Shown here: piece after piece, positions 41,856 through 50,242 of the stretch
How the letters are laid out: each line of letters begins with the position of its first letter
How positions within the stretch are numbered: position 1 is the first letter of the stretch
Assembly: GCF_003935425.1 (NCBI RefSeq)
Contig: NZ_RHQN01000013.1
Span: 29,339 to 93,338 of the forward strand
Length of the DNA: 64,000 bases
Direction: 5' to 3'
DNA from: Pseudomonas sp. v388
GTDB taxonomy: Bacteria > Pseudomonadota > Gammaproteobacteria > Pseudomonadales > Pseudomonadaceae
Position numbers and translations under genes: made by a program
The notes under the pieces: model-generated
The model's input: the letters and a program-made list of their open reading frames with translations, nothing else
Databases searched by the model: none
What the model was told of the DNA's origin: nothing

Positions 41856-42487
41856 ACACCTCCTTTGAAGCTGCCGTGGGGCGCGCTGTTGCCATGGGGA
41901 TAGGCGTTGTCACCGGCAGGATGGATCGCAGATTCCCCCAGTGGATCGACGACACCGGCCGGGCGTTGTACTGAAGCGGCCGACGGCAGGTCTTCGGAAA
42001 GCGGCGCGACCGAGGTCTGATACTGCTCCTGCGCGCCGTAGGCCGGCTCGGGAGCTGACGTCTGCCCGTCATGCTGGGCGCTGGCCCGCAGAAAGCGCGA
42101 CAGACCCACGCCGATGGCGACACTGCCGGCCAGGAACAGCGCCGGATTTTCCCGCGCCAGCCGTGCACCGCTGTGCAGCAGGTCTTCGGCGCTCTTGTCA
42201 CGCACCTGATCGGCAAACGAGCCAAGGCCGCTGGCCAGTTGCGACAGGTATTGGGAAATCCCCAGTGAGTCTTTGCCTTCCAGGGCCGAAGCCGCGCTTT
42301 GCGCCCCTTCTACCAGCGAGTCGAGCTGCTCGGCGGCCAGGTCTCGATAGTGCTCGTACTGCTCGGCGCCCTGTTCCTGGACGTCTTTGAGTGCCGCACC
42401 TGCTTCATCGCCCAGGTTCTGCAAATGTTCCTGGGACGTGCCGGATGATCCCGTTGGCCGGGTACCTTGAGCTGGATCGTTCGTCAT
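41852..42487 (-). CDS. Hypothetical stress-type protein with one hydrophobic segment
   Basis: 211 residues from ATG 42487, nine bases after GGAG; ATG 42493 is possible. The N-terminal half is an amphipathic helix (LGDEAGAALKDVQEQGAEQY). One weak membrane segment lies at about 111-128 (NPALFLAGSVAIGVGLSRFL), of the type found in the YqjD family. The C-terminal part is Pro/Gln-rich and disordered. First gene of the operon with the YqjE-like and DUF3618 genes, which suggests a joint membrane role. Confidence 0.75.
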   Translation of the reverse strand: MTNDPAQGTRPTGSSGTSQEHLQNLGDEAGAALKDVQEQGAEQYEHYRDLAAEQLDSLVEGAQSAASALEGKDSLGISQYLSQLASGLGSFADQVRDKSAEDLLHSGARLARENPALFLAGSVAIGVGLSRFLRASAQHDGQTSAPEPAYGAQEQYQTSVAPLSEDLPSAASVQRPAGVVDPLGESAIHPAGDNAYPHGNSAPHGSFKGGV

Positions 42488-42661
42488 TGCCATTCACTCC
42501 ATCGTTTGGATATCCGCCGGGCACACGCAAGGCGTACCCCAGTGCATGTTGTAAAACACGCTTAAGTGAGTGACGGGGTGTTGTCGCGTGAGTTCAAGGA
42601 AATTGATGGGTGGGCATTGCAACCCAGTGGCACAGGCGTGCTGCTTGCGGGTGGGAACGGC

Positions 42662-43108
42662 TCAATCCTTCTCTGGAATGATCGAAATCGTCCCGTTGCG
42701 CTCGATGATCGCGTAGCGGATATCGCTCATGCTGGCGATGCCCTGGTTGGAGCGGGCCGACTCCATGATGTCGGCCTCGGTGATGCGCGCTTTTTTCATG
42801 CGGCGCAGCAGCGGCTGGCCGTTTTCGACGATGACCGTGGGGCCGCCGTCCAGCAGCAGGGCAACGCGCTTGGAACGCTGTTTGAGCTGGGAGAAACCGA
42901 CGTCAATGGCGATCAGCGTGGCGATGATCAGCACCGAATTGGTGATGGAAAAGTCATCGCCCAGCAGTGCTTGCTGGGTCGCTTCGCCGATGATCAGCAG
43001 CAGCACGAAATCGAAGGTGTTCAGATCGGCCAGGGAACGGCGGCCGGCGATCTTGAACAGGATCATCAGCATCAGGTACATCACCGCTGCGCGGAGTACG
43101 GAGTCCAT
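42662..43108 (-). CDS. DUF421 (YetF-type) membrane protein
   Basis: 148 residues. Two or three N-terminal membrane segments include FKIAGRRSLADLNTFDFVLLLIIGE, a hallmark of DUF421. A C-terminal cytosolic domain follows (VALLLDGGPTVIVENGQPLL, then RMKKARITEADIM). It is shorter than the usual 220-residue members, having one or two spans fewer at the N-terminus. Function is not established. It follows the next gene by 15 bases and is probably co-transcribed. Confidence 0.87.
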   Translation of the reverse strand: MDSVLRAAVMYLMLMILFKIAGRRSLADLNTFDFVLLLIIGEATQQALLGDDFSITNSVLIIATLIAIDVGFSQLKQRSKRVALLLDGGPTVIVENGQPLLRRMKKARITEADIMESARSNQGIASMSDIRYAIIERNGTISIIPEKD

Positions 43109-43123
43109 CGTTCAGGTGTCCTG

Positions 43124-43633
43124 TCAGGGGTAGATGAATTTGGGAAGCGTCAGCTGCGGCCCGTCGCGCAGGCGAATGCGGCCCTGATACAAGCCCACGC
43201 CGTTGCTGCGCAGACTCAGGTACAAGGTGGCCATGCCCTTGGCGTCGGCCTGCATCGGGATCACCAGGTCTTTGGCATCGCTGGTCAGGTGCGCCGGTTG
43301 CGGGTTGAGGCTTTCGATGGACATGCCGTCCAGCCATTCACTGCCCAGGACCAGATAGCGCATTTCGCCGGGCGCGCCGAACGAGGACACGATGACGTCG
43401 TCCTGGGCGCCGTTGCGGCTGAAGCGCTCGTACTCGACGCTCAGGCGTCCGTCGGGACTGTGCAATTGAACGTGGCTCAACGGTCCTTTGGAAAACAGCC
43501 CGGCGAGGGTCAGGGCGATCACCACGATCAGCGCCAGCCAGCCTGTGCGCTCGAAACGCCAGGCACCGCGTTGCAGGTCCATGTCCTCGTGCACCGGTTC
43601 GGTCCGGCTGGTGAATTCTTCCTGTTCGTTCAT
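43124..43633 (-). CDS. Membrane-anchored protein of unknown function
   Basis: 169 residues from ATG 43633; the frame is open further but without support. There is one membrane span at about 32-50 (WLALIVVIALTLAGLFS). The rest is beta-rich and probably periplasmic (PDGRLSVEYERFSRNGAQDD, MRYLVLGSEWLDGMSIESL). Pairing with a DUF421 gene is common in Pseudomonas, so a joint function is likely but unknown. Confidence 0.78.
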   Translation of the reverse strand: MNEQEEFTSRTEPVHEDMDLQRGAWRFERTGWLALIVVIALTLAGLFSKGPLSHVQLHSPDGRLSVEYERFSRNGAQDDVIVSSFGAPGEMRYLVLGSEWLDGMSIESLNPQPAHLTSDAKDLVIPMQADAKGMATLYLSLRSNGVGLYQGRIRLRDGPQLTLPKFIYP

Positions 43634-43720
43634 CGACGTCCGGTGCCCGGTTGTGGAGATCACGGCATTCGACACCAGGCCGGCCAATAGTTTGCGATAT
43701 TTGCCACGGCTCGATGCCCG

Positions 43721-44272
43721 TCAGGAATGAATGCTGCTGCACACATAGCCGCTGTCCATTCGGGTGGGCTCGACGGCATGGATCATTCCGGCCGCGCAGG
43801 CTTGTTGCGGGTTGAGAATGCGCGGCGCGGCGATCAGGTATTTCTCGATTTCCAACGCCTCCTGGGCATCCTCGGTGCGCTCGGCGACGATGCGTGCGTA
43901 CAGCTCCAGATCGTAATCCAGGCTCATGGCGTACTCGGCCATCCGCGCGTGATCGACCGAGCCGTTCACATGCCAGTGGAAAGGATGAAAGAGGAACTTG
44001 CTGTGCGGGCAGGCGGTTCTGCGTTCGCCGGCCAGGAACACGATATTGCCCATGGACTCCACGGTTCCCAGGTTATGGGTGTGCACCGGAATCGGCAGGG
44101 CCAGCAGAAAGTTGTACATCGAGAAGCCGTAGCTGCATTCGCCGCCCATGGTGGCCAGGTTGATGATCAGCTCGGTGGCGTTCTGTTGAACCGCCACCGA
44201 GCATTTCTCGATGAGCTGGCCGCAGGTGGATGCATTGATTGGAGCGGTGAAGTGGATGAGATGAGTGGTCAT
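43721..44272 (-). CDS. ClpP-like serine protease
   Basis: 183 residues from ATG 44272; an upstream extension to 44413 has no ribosome site. The ClpP/crotonase-like fold is visible: IHFTAPINASTCGQLI, LIINLATMGGECSYGFSMYN, NLGTVESMGNIVFLAG with the catalytic serine, and KFLFHPFHWHVNG with the histidine. The aspartate is probably in the AAPRILNPQQA region. No Clp ATPase gene lies nearby, so it may work without one or with a partner encoded elsewhere. Its natural substrate is unknown. Confidence 0.83.
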   Translation of the reverse strand: MTTHLIHFTAPINASTCGQLIEKCSVAVQQNATELIINLATMGGECSYGFSMYNFLLALPIPVHTHNLGTVESMGNIVFLAGERRTACPHSKFLFHPFHWHVNGSVDHARMAEYAMSLDYDLELYARIVAERTEDAQEALEIEKYLIAAPRILNPQQACAAGMIHAVEPTRMDSGYVCSSIHS

Positions 44273-44933
44273 GGAAGCGCCTCTAGAACTGATGTCGGCT
44301 GACAGCACCCTGAAAGGCGCCGCCACCGGCATCGACCATCTTCTGATGGAGCTTGATTGCACCCGGCTATTGATAAGCACAGGTTCCGAAGGCCGGACAG
44401 ACAGCTTTCCCACTGGCCGGTAACCCCTTGAGGTTAGTTATTCAGAGAGCGCCGGGCGCGGAATGTCCTGAGCTTTTTCGGGCATGACCGATGAACGGTA
44501 TTTTCCCTGGCGGCCGGTGTTCCTTTCTGCCGGGGCTGGACATTGGACTAGTTGATCAGGGCGTGCGCCGGGCTGTTTCGGCGGCGGCCGCTGGCTGGGT
44601 GAAAACCCTGCGGTCAGATGAGTGGCCAGGAATTTCTTTAAATACGTAACCCGATGATTATCAAGAGTTATTGCGCATCGGTTATATCCATATGTTTGGT
44701 TATTTCCTGGGTAATGGCAAGATGCTTACTTATTGAATTGGCGTGGTTTTTTGACCCTTTAATTGTGTATTGTTTTTAGTGAGGAAAGTTTGATCTATAA
44801 ATTCTATGAAACGACTGGGTGATGACCGCTCGTCTTGCTATGGACTAATTTCCTAAACTCTCGGGGCCTGTCCTATTCATACTCAGTGACGCTCATACGA
44901 GCACGTCGTCAATTCTGTAAAAAGGTGAATGAA
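44273..44933. other. 661-bp non-coding stretch, AT-rich in its right half
   Basis: No convincing gene. About 44630-44830 is clearly richer in A and T than its surroundings and probably contains the promoter of the KGG-repeat gene. A 23-codon frame near 44484 lacks a good ribosome site. Confidence 0.5.
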
Positions 44934-45134
44934 ATGGCTAAGACAGGAAACTCCGGCAATTTCGCTAACGATACTCAGAAAGCGTCGGAAGCCGGCAAAA
45001 AGGGCGGGCAATCCAGCGGACAAGGTTCCGGTGGCAAAGGCTCGAGCGGCAATTTCGCAGACGACCGGCAAAAAGCCTCCGAGGCCGGCAAGAAAGGCGG
45101 TCAGAGCAGCCACAGTGGTGGCCGCAACAGCTGA
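44934..45134 (+). CDS. KGG-repeat (Con-10/YciG-type) stress protein
   Basis: 66 residues from ATG 44934, with AAAAAGGTG upstream. Two near-identical units are seen: GNSGNFANDTQKASEAGKKG and GSSGNFADDRQKASEAGKKG, each ending KKGGQSS. This is the stress-induced KGG motif family (E. coli YciG, fungal Con-10, Bacillus GsiB). Members are very hydrophilic and are linked to desiccation or general stress. A strong terminator follows. Confidence 0.93.
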   Translation: MAKTGNSGNFANDTQKASEAGKKGGQSSGQGSGGKGSSGNFADDRQKASEAGKKGGQSSHSGGRNS

Positions 45135-45466
45135 TTCGGCCGGCGTGAACGGGCAGCACGCGCTGCAGTGACGCCGGTAGGCTGAATCGAATTCACGTAA
45201 TGAAAAATGGCGGACCCCGATAACCCGAGGCCGCCATTTTTTTATGCGTGCTCAATAGGGCTCGCCAATAAATTGCAGATAAATCATTGGAAGTATTTGA
45301 AATAAACAGGACTTTTGATAGAAGCTTGAGCACTATTGTATTGGCCGGTGAATGAACGCTGGAGGCCGTGTGTGTTTTTTCACTGTGTTTGATGCAGTCA
45401 GCGCGTTCATGCCCTAGCAGCATGAAGCGATTGAATCAGCCTGATTTTCTGTCGTGAGAAATACTG
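45135..45466. other. 332-bp intergenic region after the KGG gene
   Basis: It contains the terminator at 45204-45243. The rest (45250-45450) is relatively AT-rich and presumably holds the promoter of the response-regulator gene at 45467. No other gene is seen. Confidence 0.5.
45204..45243 (+). terminator. Intrinsic terminator after the KGG-repeat gene
   Basis: AAAATGGCGG (45204-45213) pairs perfectly with CCGCCATTTT (45231-45240) and runs on into TTT. The A-run before it would also make it work on the minus strand. Confidence 0.88.
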
Positions 45467-46465
45467 ATGTCTACGATTGCGCTGCTGATTTGCGATGACT
45501 CGAATATGGCACGCAAGCAGATGTTGAGAGCCTTGCCCCCGGAGTGGGGCGTTTCGGTCACGATTGCCGGCAACGGTAGCGAAGCACTGCAAGCCATCCG
45601 CAAGGGGCTGGGCCAGGTCGTGCTGCTGGACCTGACGATGCCGATCATGGATGGCTATCAGACCTTGTCGGCGATCCGTGCCGAAGGCCTTCGGGCCAAG
45701 GTCATCGTGGTGTCGGGTGACGTTCAGGATGAGGCCGTGCGCCGCGTGCTGGAGTTGGGCGCGCTGGCGTTCGTCAAGAAACCGGCCGATCCGGCTGAAA
45801 TCAGGCAGACCCTGACGCGTCTCGGGCTGATGGGGGCGCCCGCCGCCACGCCGACGTTGCTGCCGGCGGCCCGGGATGGTGCGATCAGCTTCCAGGATGC
45901 GTTTCGCGAAACCATCAACGTGGCCATGGGCCGCGCCGCCGCCCTGCTGGGCAAGGTGCTTGGGGTGTTCGTGCAATTGCCGGTGCCCAACGTGAGCATG
46001 CTGGAAGTCAGCGAGCTGCACATGGCGCTGGTCAACGCCCAGAGCGACGAAAAGCTCACGGCGGTTTGCCAGGGCTACATCGGCGGCGGCATCGCCGGCG
46101 AGGCGCTGCTGATGTTCCATGATTCGGAAATCGCCGACATGGCCCAGCTGATGCGCCGCGACTCACCCGATTATTCGGACATGGAAATGCTCCTGGACCT
46201 GTCCTCGATCCTGATCGGCGCCTGCCTGAGCGGAATTGCCGAGCAGATCGACATCTCGTTTTCCCAGAGCCATCCGCAGGTACTGGGCAGCCAGGGCGGG
46301 ATCGACGCGTTGATCCGCAACAACCACCAGCACTGGAAGAAAACCCTGGCGGTGGAACTGAGCTACAGCGTGGAAGGGCACAACATCCATTTCGATCTGC
46401 TGATGCTGTTCACCGAGGATTCGGTGGAGCGACTGACGCATAAACTCGCCTACCTGATGAGCTGA
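45467..46465 (+). CDS. Response regulator fused to a CheC-type phosphatase domain
   Basis: 332 residues. Residues 1-120 are a receiver domain (LLICDDSNMARKQML, VVLLDLTMPIMDGYQ with the phosphorylated Asp near residue 55, VVSGD, FVKKPAD). Residues about 145-330 resemble the CheC/FliY/CheX phosphatases. The first half contains DAFRETIN (D-x3-E-x2-N) with a proline 23 residues later; in the second half the equivalent asparagine is not conserved, so probably only one site is active. It would remove phosphate from a partner receiver. It lies 3 bases before a PAS-GGDEF gene, suggesting control of that cyclase's pathway. Confidence 0.87.
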   Translation: MSTIALLICDDSNMARKQMLRALPPEWGVSVTIAGNGSEALQAIRKGLGQVVLLDLTMPIMDGYQTLSAIRAEGLRAKVIVVSGDVQDEAVRRVLELGALAFVKKPADPAEIRQTLTRLGLMGAPAATPTLLPAARDGAISFQDAFRETINVAMGRAAALLGKVLGVFVQLPVPNVSMLEVSELHMALVNAQSDEKLTAVCQGYIGGGIAGEALLMFHDSEIADMAQLMRRDSPDYSDMEMLLDLSSILIGACLSGIAEQIDISFSQSHPQVLGSQGGIDALIRNNHQHWKKTLAVELSYSVEGHNIHFDLLMLFTEDSVERLTHKLAYLMS

Positions 46466-46468
46466 CCC

Positions 46469-47422
46469 ATGAACCACTCGATCGACATCAAAGAGCTTCA
46501 TTGGTTATTGGCCGTCACCCAGAACATCGACGTGGGCATCGTGGTGCTGGACCGCACGTATCAGGTGCTGGTCTGGAACACCTTCATGGAGAACCGCTCC
46601 GGCGTGGTGCCGTATGAGGCCATCGGCAAGACGTTTTTCGAGCTGTTCCCGGAAGTGAACCGCCAGTGGTTCGGCCAGAAGGTCGACAACGTGGTGACCC
46701 TCGGCACTCCGGCGTTCACTGTCTGGGAGCAGCGGCCCTATCTGGTGCGCTTCAAGAGCTACCAGCCGATCACCGGGCAGGAAGCGTTCATGTACCAGAA
46801 CACCACCCTGTTCCCGCTGCGTTCCACCAATGGCGAGATCAGCCAGATCTGCCTGGTGATCTATGACGTCACCGACGTGGCCAGCAACCGCCACCAGTTG
46901 CAGGCCGCCAACGCCGAGCTGCTGCACCTGTCCAGCACCGACCGGCTGACCGGCCTGTACAACCGCGGGCATTGGGAAGAGGCGCTCAGGCTCGAACACG
47001 CGCGGCATGCGCGCTATGGCTCGCAGGCCGCGCTGGTGATGTTCGATATCGACCATTTCAAATACATCAATGACACCTATGGCCATCAGGTGGGCGACGA
47101 GGTGCTGCGCTCCGTCGCCGGGCTGCTGCGCAACCTGATTCGTGAAACGGACATTGCCGGGCGCTACGGCGGTGAAGAGTTTGCCGTATTGCTGCCCGAT
47201 ACCGATGGTGCGCACGCGCTGCTGTTTGCCGAGCGCCTGCGCAGTGCGGTGGAGGAAAGCGAGGTGATGCATGAAGGCCTGGCGATTCGCTGCACCATCA
47301 GCCTGGGCGTTGCGGATCTGGCTACGCCGGTCAGCGACTACAAGCAGTTGATCGAGCGCGCCGACCAGGCGATGTACGTGTCCAAGCGCAGCGGGCGCAA
47401 TCAGGTGACGGTACACAAATGA
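46469..47422 (+). CDS. PAS-domain diguanylate cyclase
   Basis: 317 residues, no membrane segment. Residues about 12-135 form a PAS domain (IDVGIVVLDRTYQVLVWNTF, then IGKTFFELFPEV). Residues about 150-315 form a GGDEF domain: DRLTGLYNRGHWEEAL, FDIDHFKYINDTYGHQVGDE and the active-site GGEEF. RETD lies five residues before GGEEF, the position of an inhibitory RxxD site, so it is probably product-inhibited, unlike the cyclase at 6989-8320. Expected to be a cytosolic c-di-GMP synthase partnered with the preceding REC-CheC protein. Confidence 0.94.
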   Translation: MNHSIDIKELHWLLAVTQNIDVGIVVLDRTYQVLVWNTFMENRSGVVPYEAIGKTFFELFPEVNRQWFGQKVDNVVTLGTPAFTVWEQRPYLVRFKSYQPITGQEAFMYQNTTLFPLRSTNGEISQICLVIYDVTDVASNRHQLQAANAELLHLSSTDRLTGLYNRGHWEEALRLEHARHARYGSQAALVMFDIDHFKYINDTYGHQVGDEVLRSVAGLLRNLIRETDIAGRYGGEEFAVLLPDTDGAHALLFAERLRSAVEESEVMHEGLAIRCTISLGVADLATPVSDYKQLIERADQAMYVSKRSGRNQVTVHK

Positions 47423-47424
47423 AC

Positions 47425-47443
47425 GCAGCCCTGCGGGGCTTTA
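47425..47443 (+). terminator. Possible terminator after the PAS-GGDEF gene
   Basis: A short hairpin, AGCCC-TGCG-GGGCT, follows the stop codon and is followed by TTTA. The stem is only five base pairs. Confidence 0.45.
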
Positions 47444-47491
47444 CCTGCTCGTGCTAGGATCGGGATTTTTCCGCTGACGCTCAGGGACATC

Positions 47492-48748
47492 ATGCGACCT
47501 CAATCCACACTCACTGTTTTGCCTGTCGATCGTCCACTGGTCGGGCGCGTCAGCCCGCCGGGCTCCAAGTCGATCACCAACCGCGCGCTGCTGCTGGCAG
47601 GCCTGGCGAAAGGCACGAGCCGCCTGACCGGCGCGCTCAAGAGTGATGATACCCGCGTGATGTCCGAAGCCCTGCGCCTGATGGGCGTGCAGGTCGACGA
47701 GCCGGATGACAGCACCTTCGTGGTCACCAGCACCGGTCACTGGCAGGCGCCGCAGCAGGCTCTGTTCCTGGGCAACGCCGGCACGGCCACCCGGTTTCTG
47801 ACCGCAGCACTGGCCAATTTCGAAGGCGACTTCGTGGTCGATGGCGACGACTACATGCGCAAGCGTCCGATCGGTCCGCTGGTCGATGCGTTGCAGCGCA
47901 TGGGCGTCGAAGTCAGCGCACCCAGCGGCTGCCCGCCGGTGGCGATCAAGGGCAAGGGTGGTCTGGCGGCCGGACGTATCGAGATCGACGGCAACCTGTC
48001 CAGCCAGTATGTCTCGGCGCTGCTGATGGCCGGCGCCTGCGGCCAGGGCCCGCTGGAAGTCGCCCTGACCGGCAGCGAAATCGGTGCCCGCGGCTACGTC
48101 GACCTGACCCTGGCAGCCATGAAGGCGTTCGGCGCCGAAGTCCAACAGCTGAGCGACACCGCGTGGCGCGTCGAAGCCACCGGCTATGTCGCCACCGATT
48201 TCCACATCGAGCCGGACGCCTCCGCCGCGACTTACCTGTGGGCCGCGCAAGCCTTGACCGGCGGCGCCATCGACCTGGGTGTGGCGGCGGACGCCTTCAC
48301 CCAGCCCGACGCCCTGGCCAGCCAGATCATCGCCCGCTTCCCGAACATGCCGGCGGTGATCGACGGCTCGCAGATGCAGGACGCGATCCCGACCCTGGCC
48401 GTGCTGGCCGCGTTCAACAACCAGCCGGTGCGCTTCGTCGGCATCGCCAACCTGCGGGTCAAGGAATGCGACCGTATTTCTGCCCTGTCCCACGGCTTGT
48501 GCGCCATCGCGCCGGACCTGGCGGTGGAAGAGAGCGATGACCTGATCGTCCATGCCAGCCCCGCCCTGGCCGGCCAGACTGTCGACGCCCTGATCGACAC
48601 CCACGCCGACCACCGCATCGCCATGTGCTTCGCCCTGGCCGGCCTGAAAGTCGCCGGCATCCGCATCCTGGACCCGGACTGCGTGGGCAAGACGTATCCG
48701 GGGTATTGGGATGCGCTGGTTTCACTGGGGGTCCAGGTACAGCGCTGA
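47492..48748 (+). CDS. aroA: Stand-alone EPSP synthase (3-phosphoshikimate 1-carboxyvinyltransferase)
   Basis: 418 residues. EPSP synthase motifs: SPPGSKSITNRALLLAGLA, KSDDTRVMSEAL, LFLGNAGTATRFLTA, RKRPIGPLVDALQRMG, DGNLSSQYVSALLMA, LRVKECDRISAL and DTHADHRIAM. It joins shikimate-3-phosphate and PEP in aromatic amino-acid synthesis. In most Pseudomonas the main EPSP synthase is fused to prephenate dehydrogenase, so a separate copy is probably additional. Where E. coli AroA has Pro101 (GNAGTAMRPL) this protein has Phe (GNAGTATRFL). The neighbours on each side are unrelated. Confidence 0.95.
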   Translation: MRPQSTLTVLPVDRPLVGRVSPPGSKSITNRALLLAGLAKGTSRLTGALKSDDTRVMSEALRLMGVQVDEPDDSTFVVTSTGHWQAPQQALFLGNAGTATRFLTAALANFEGDFVVDGDDYMRKRPIGPLVDALQRMGVEVSAPSGCPPVAIKGKGGLAAGRIEIDGNLSSQYVSALLMAGACGQGPLEVALTGSEIGARGYVDLTLAAMKAFGAEVQQLSDTAWRVEATGYVATDFHIEPDASAATYLWAAQALTGGAIDLGVAADAFTQPDALASQIIARFPNMPAVIDGSQMQDAIPTLAVLAAFNNQPVRFVGIANLRVKECDRISALSHGLCAIAPDLAVEESDDLIVHASPALAGQTVDALIDTHADHRIAMCFALAGLKVAGIRILDPDCVGKTYPGYWDALVSLGVQVQR

Positions 48749-49091
48749 TCCAGTAGAACCGGGCTGCATGGCAGGCCTGCCATGCCACGGTCCATCGCCG
48801 CAAGCTCACTCGGCCAGCTCCACGCAGAACACGTGGGAGCGCAGCTTGCTCGCGATCTGGCGCGCAGCGGCAGCACAATGATTCACGCGGTGTACCTGAA
48901 AAAACACGGGCGCCCGGTTTGCTGCCGCTTCGCGCCAGATCGCAGGCAAGCGGAGCGCCGCCCGGCCAGCTCCCACGCCCTTTGGGCAGAATCAAAAAAG
49001 GATATGACCCGCTGTCATTTCTAACAGTAGACCAGAACTCCAAAGTGAATAAGCTGGAGGCTGGAATTCAATCCACGCCATGGAGGCGAGC
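48749..49091. other. 343-bp intergenic region with a REP pair
   Basis: Apart from the inverted REP pair at 48833-48976 I see no gene. An 80-codon frame across it is REP-derived. The promoter of the following secreted protein probably lies at about 49000-49080. Confidence 0.5.
48833..48976. repeat. Inverted REP pair (BIME-like)
   Basis: The left copy (48833-48876) starts GTGGGAGC and contains GCTTGCTCGCGATCTGGCGC. The right copy (about 48920-48976) is the reverse complement of a closely similar sequence, ending in GCTCCCAC. It lies in the space between aroA and a secreted-protein gene. Confidence 0.85.
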
Positions 49092-49667
49092 ATGGACGCT
49101 CCCAATACCGGCTTTTCCGTCTGTAAAAACCTGATCAGATTGACCGTCGTGCTGATGGTGATTTTCTCGACAAGTCTGCTGCTCGCGCCCAAGCGGGCCG
49201 ATGCGCAAGAGGTCAACCTAGCGACCTGCGTGGCCGGTACCCATACGGCAAAATGGTCGCCTGGCGTTACCCACACCGAACAGCAGATCACTGTCACAAC
49301 CACCAGCGAATGGGGTTGTTCGGCGCTTGCGCTCCCCTTGCTGACCGGCGCGAAATCCACGCAGACCTTTCAGGCGAGCTTTTCCTGCCATTCCCTGTTC
49401 AAGCAGACAGAGCCCATTACCTGGATCATCGAGTGGAATGACGGTCAGACCAGTACCTACAGGTTCACCGCCGGCGTGACATCAACCGGCAACTTGAACA
49501 CGTCGATAACCGGCGTCGGAAAAATTGTGGACGGTCGCTTCAAGGATGCCGATGCGATCAGCACGTTCGCTCTGCTCGACGTTCCGAGCCTGTTGAGCAA
49601 CGACTGCAACCAGCCCGGCGGTGTCACGCAAATGAGCGGCCTGACAACGCTGATCATTTCGCCCTGA
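49092..49667 (+). CDS. Secreted protein of unknown function
   Basis: 191 residues from ATG 49092, because GGAGG lies seven bases upstream; ATG 49080 is possible. A signal peptide with a long hydrophobic core ends near RADAQ (about residue 38). The mature part is beta-rich with four cysteines (ATCVAG, EWGCSAL, SFSCHS, NDCNQ) and ends in LIISP. I do not recognise the family. Base composition is a little less GC-rich than in neighbouring core genes, and it adjoins hipBA, so it may belong to an accessory segment. Confidence 0.72.
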   Translation: MDAPNTGFSVCKNLIRLTVVLMVIFSTSLLLAPKRADAQEVNLATCVAGTHTAKWSPGVTHTEQQITVTTTSEWGCSALALPLLTGAKSTQTFQASFSCHSLFKQTEPITWIIEWNDGQTSTYRFTAGVTSTGNLNTSITGVGKIVDGRFKDADAISTFALLDVPSLLSNDCNQPGGVTQMSGLTTLIISP

Positions 49668-49996
49668 GCCGCAGAAGAGGAAGCACTAATTGCCAAGGTA
49701 CGTGAACGCTTGGCCAACCCTCAGCGGGTCCAGTTTTCGTCTGCAAGCAAACTGATCGATTTCTGCTTCATGGCGGGCTCTAGCAAACAAGGTACCCGGC
49801 AACAGAGCAGGGCTTTATCGAAGTATTCAAAAAACCCTGTACTGCCAACTGATCCCCATTCCCTCTCTGAAGGACCGAGCATCTCGCCTTGGTTGGTAAA
49901 AGCTGCCGTGCCGCACTGACTAAAAATGCACTGTATATAATGCATATAGCCGTATACACTCAGCTTTGCATTACATACGATGCATTTAGAGGCTAT
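49668..49996. other. 329-bp region before hipB
   Basis: No convincing gene. A 69-codon frame at 49710-49919 has no clear ribosome site and no recognisable product. The right end (49921-49990) is AT-rich and contains the hipB operator candidates. Confidence 0.5.
49924..49987. promoter_or_regulatory. AT-rich promoter/operator region of hipBA
   Basis: Three ATGCA motifs (49926, 49940, 49979) and the outer GTATA...TATAC inverted repeat around 49932-49957 crowd into 60 bases before hipB. Autoregulation by HipB is usual in this family, so an operator here is expected. The exact site is not clear. Confidence 0.4.
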
Positions 49997-50242
49997 ATGG
50001 ATAACATCGGCGAAACGATACGCAAGCTGCGAAAGGCAAAGCGCTATACCCAAGGCGATGTCGCGTCACGGCTGCAAATGAGCCGCGCCACGATATCGGG
50101 TATCGAGAACGGGACGGTGTCGGAAATAGGCATTCGCAAGGTGGAAGCGATCCTCAATCTGCTGGGCCATACGCTCGCTGTTGTACCGAAGTCGCGGCGC
50201 CCGACCCTCGATCAACTGAAGGACCAGAACTTCCATGACTGA
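49997..50242 (+). CDS. hipB: HipB-type antitoxin/repressor
   Basis: 81 residues from ATG 49997. An Xre-family helix-turn-helix is clear: IGETIRKLRKAKRYTQGDVA, SRLQMSRATISGIENG. The C-terminal tail (VVPKSRRPTLDQLKDQNFHD) is longer than in some HipB proteins. It should bind the promoter and neutralise HipA. Overlaps hipA by eight bases. Confidence 0.87.
   Translation: MDNIGETIRKLRKAKRYTQGDVASRLQMSRATISGIENGTVSEIGIRKVEAILNLLGHTLAVVPKSRRPTLDQLKDQNFHD

Noticed and set aside
44484-44555. 23-codon frame beginning MTDERYF in the region before the KGG gene
   Set aside because: Weak initiation context and no hydrophobic or conserved feature.
48782-49024. 80-codon open frame after aroA
   Set aside because: It runs through the inverted REP pair and is explained by it.
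49710-49919. 69-codon open frame before hipB
   Set aside because: No clear ribosome site, no signal or domain, and it ends in the AT-rich hip promoter region.
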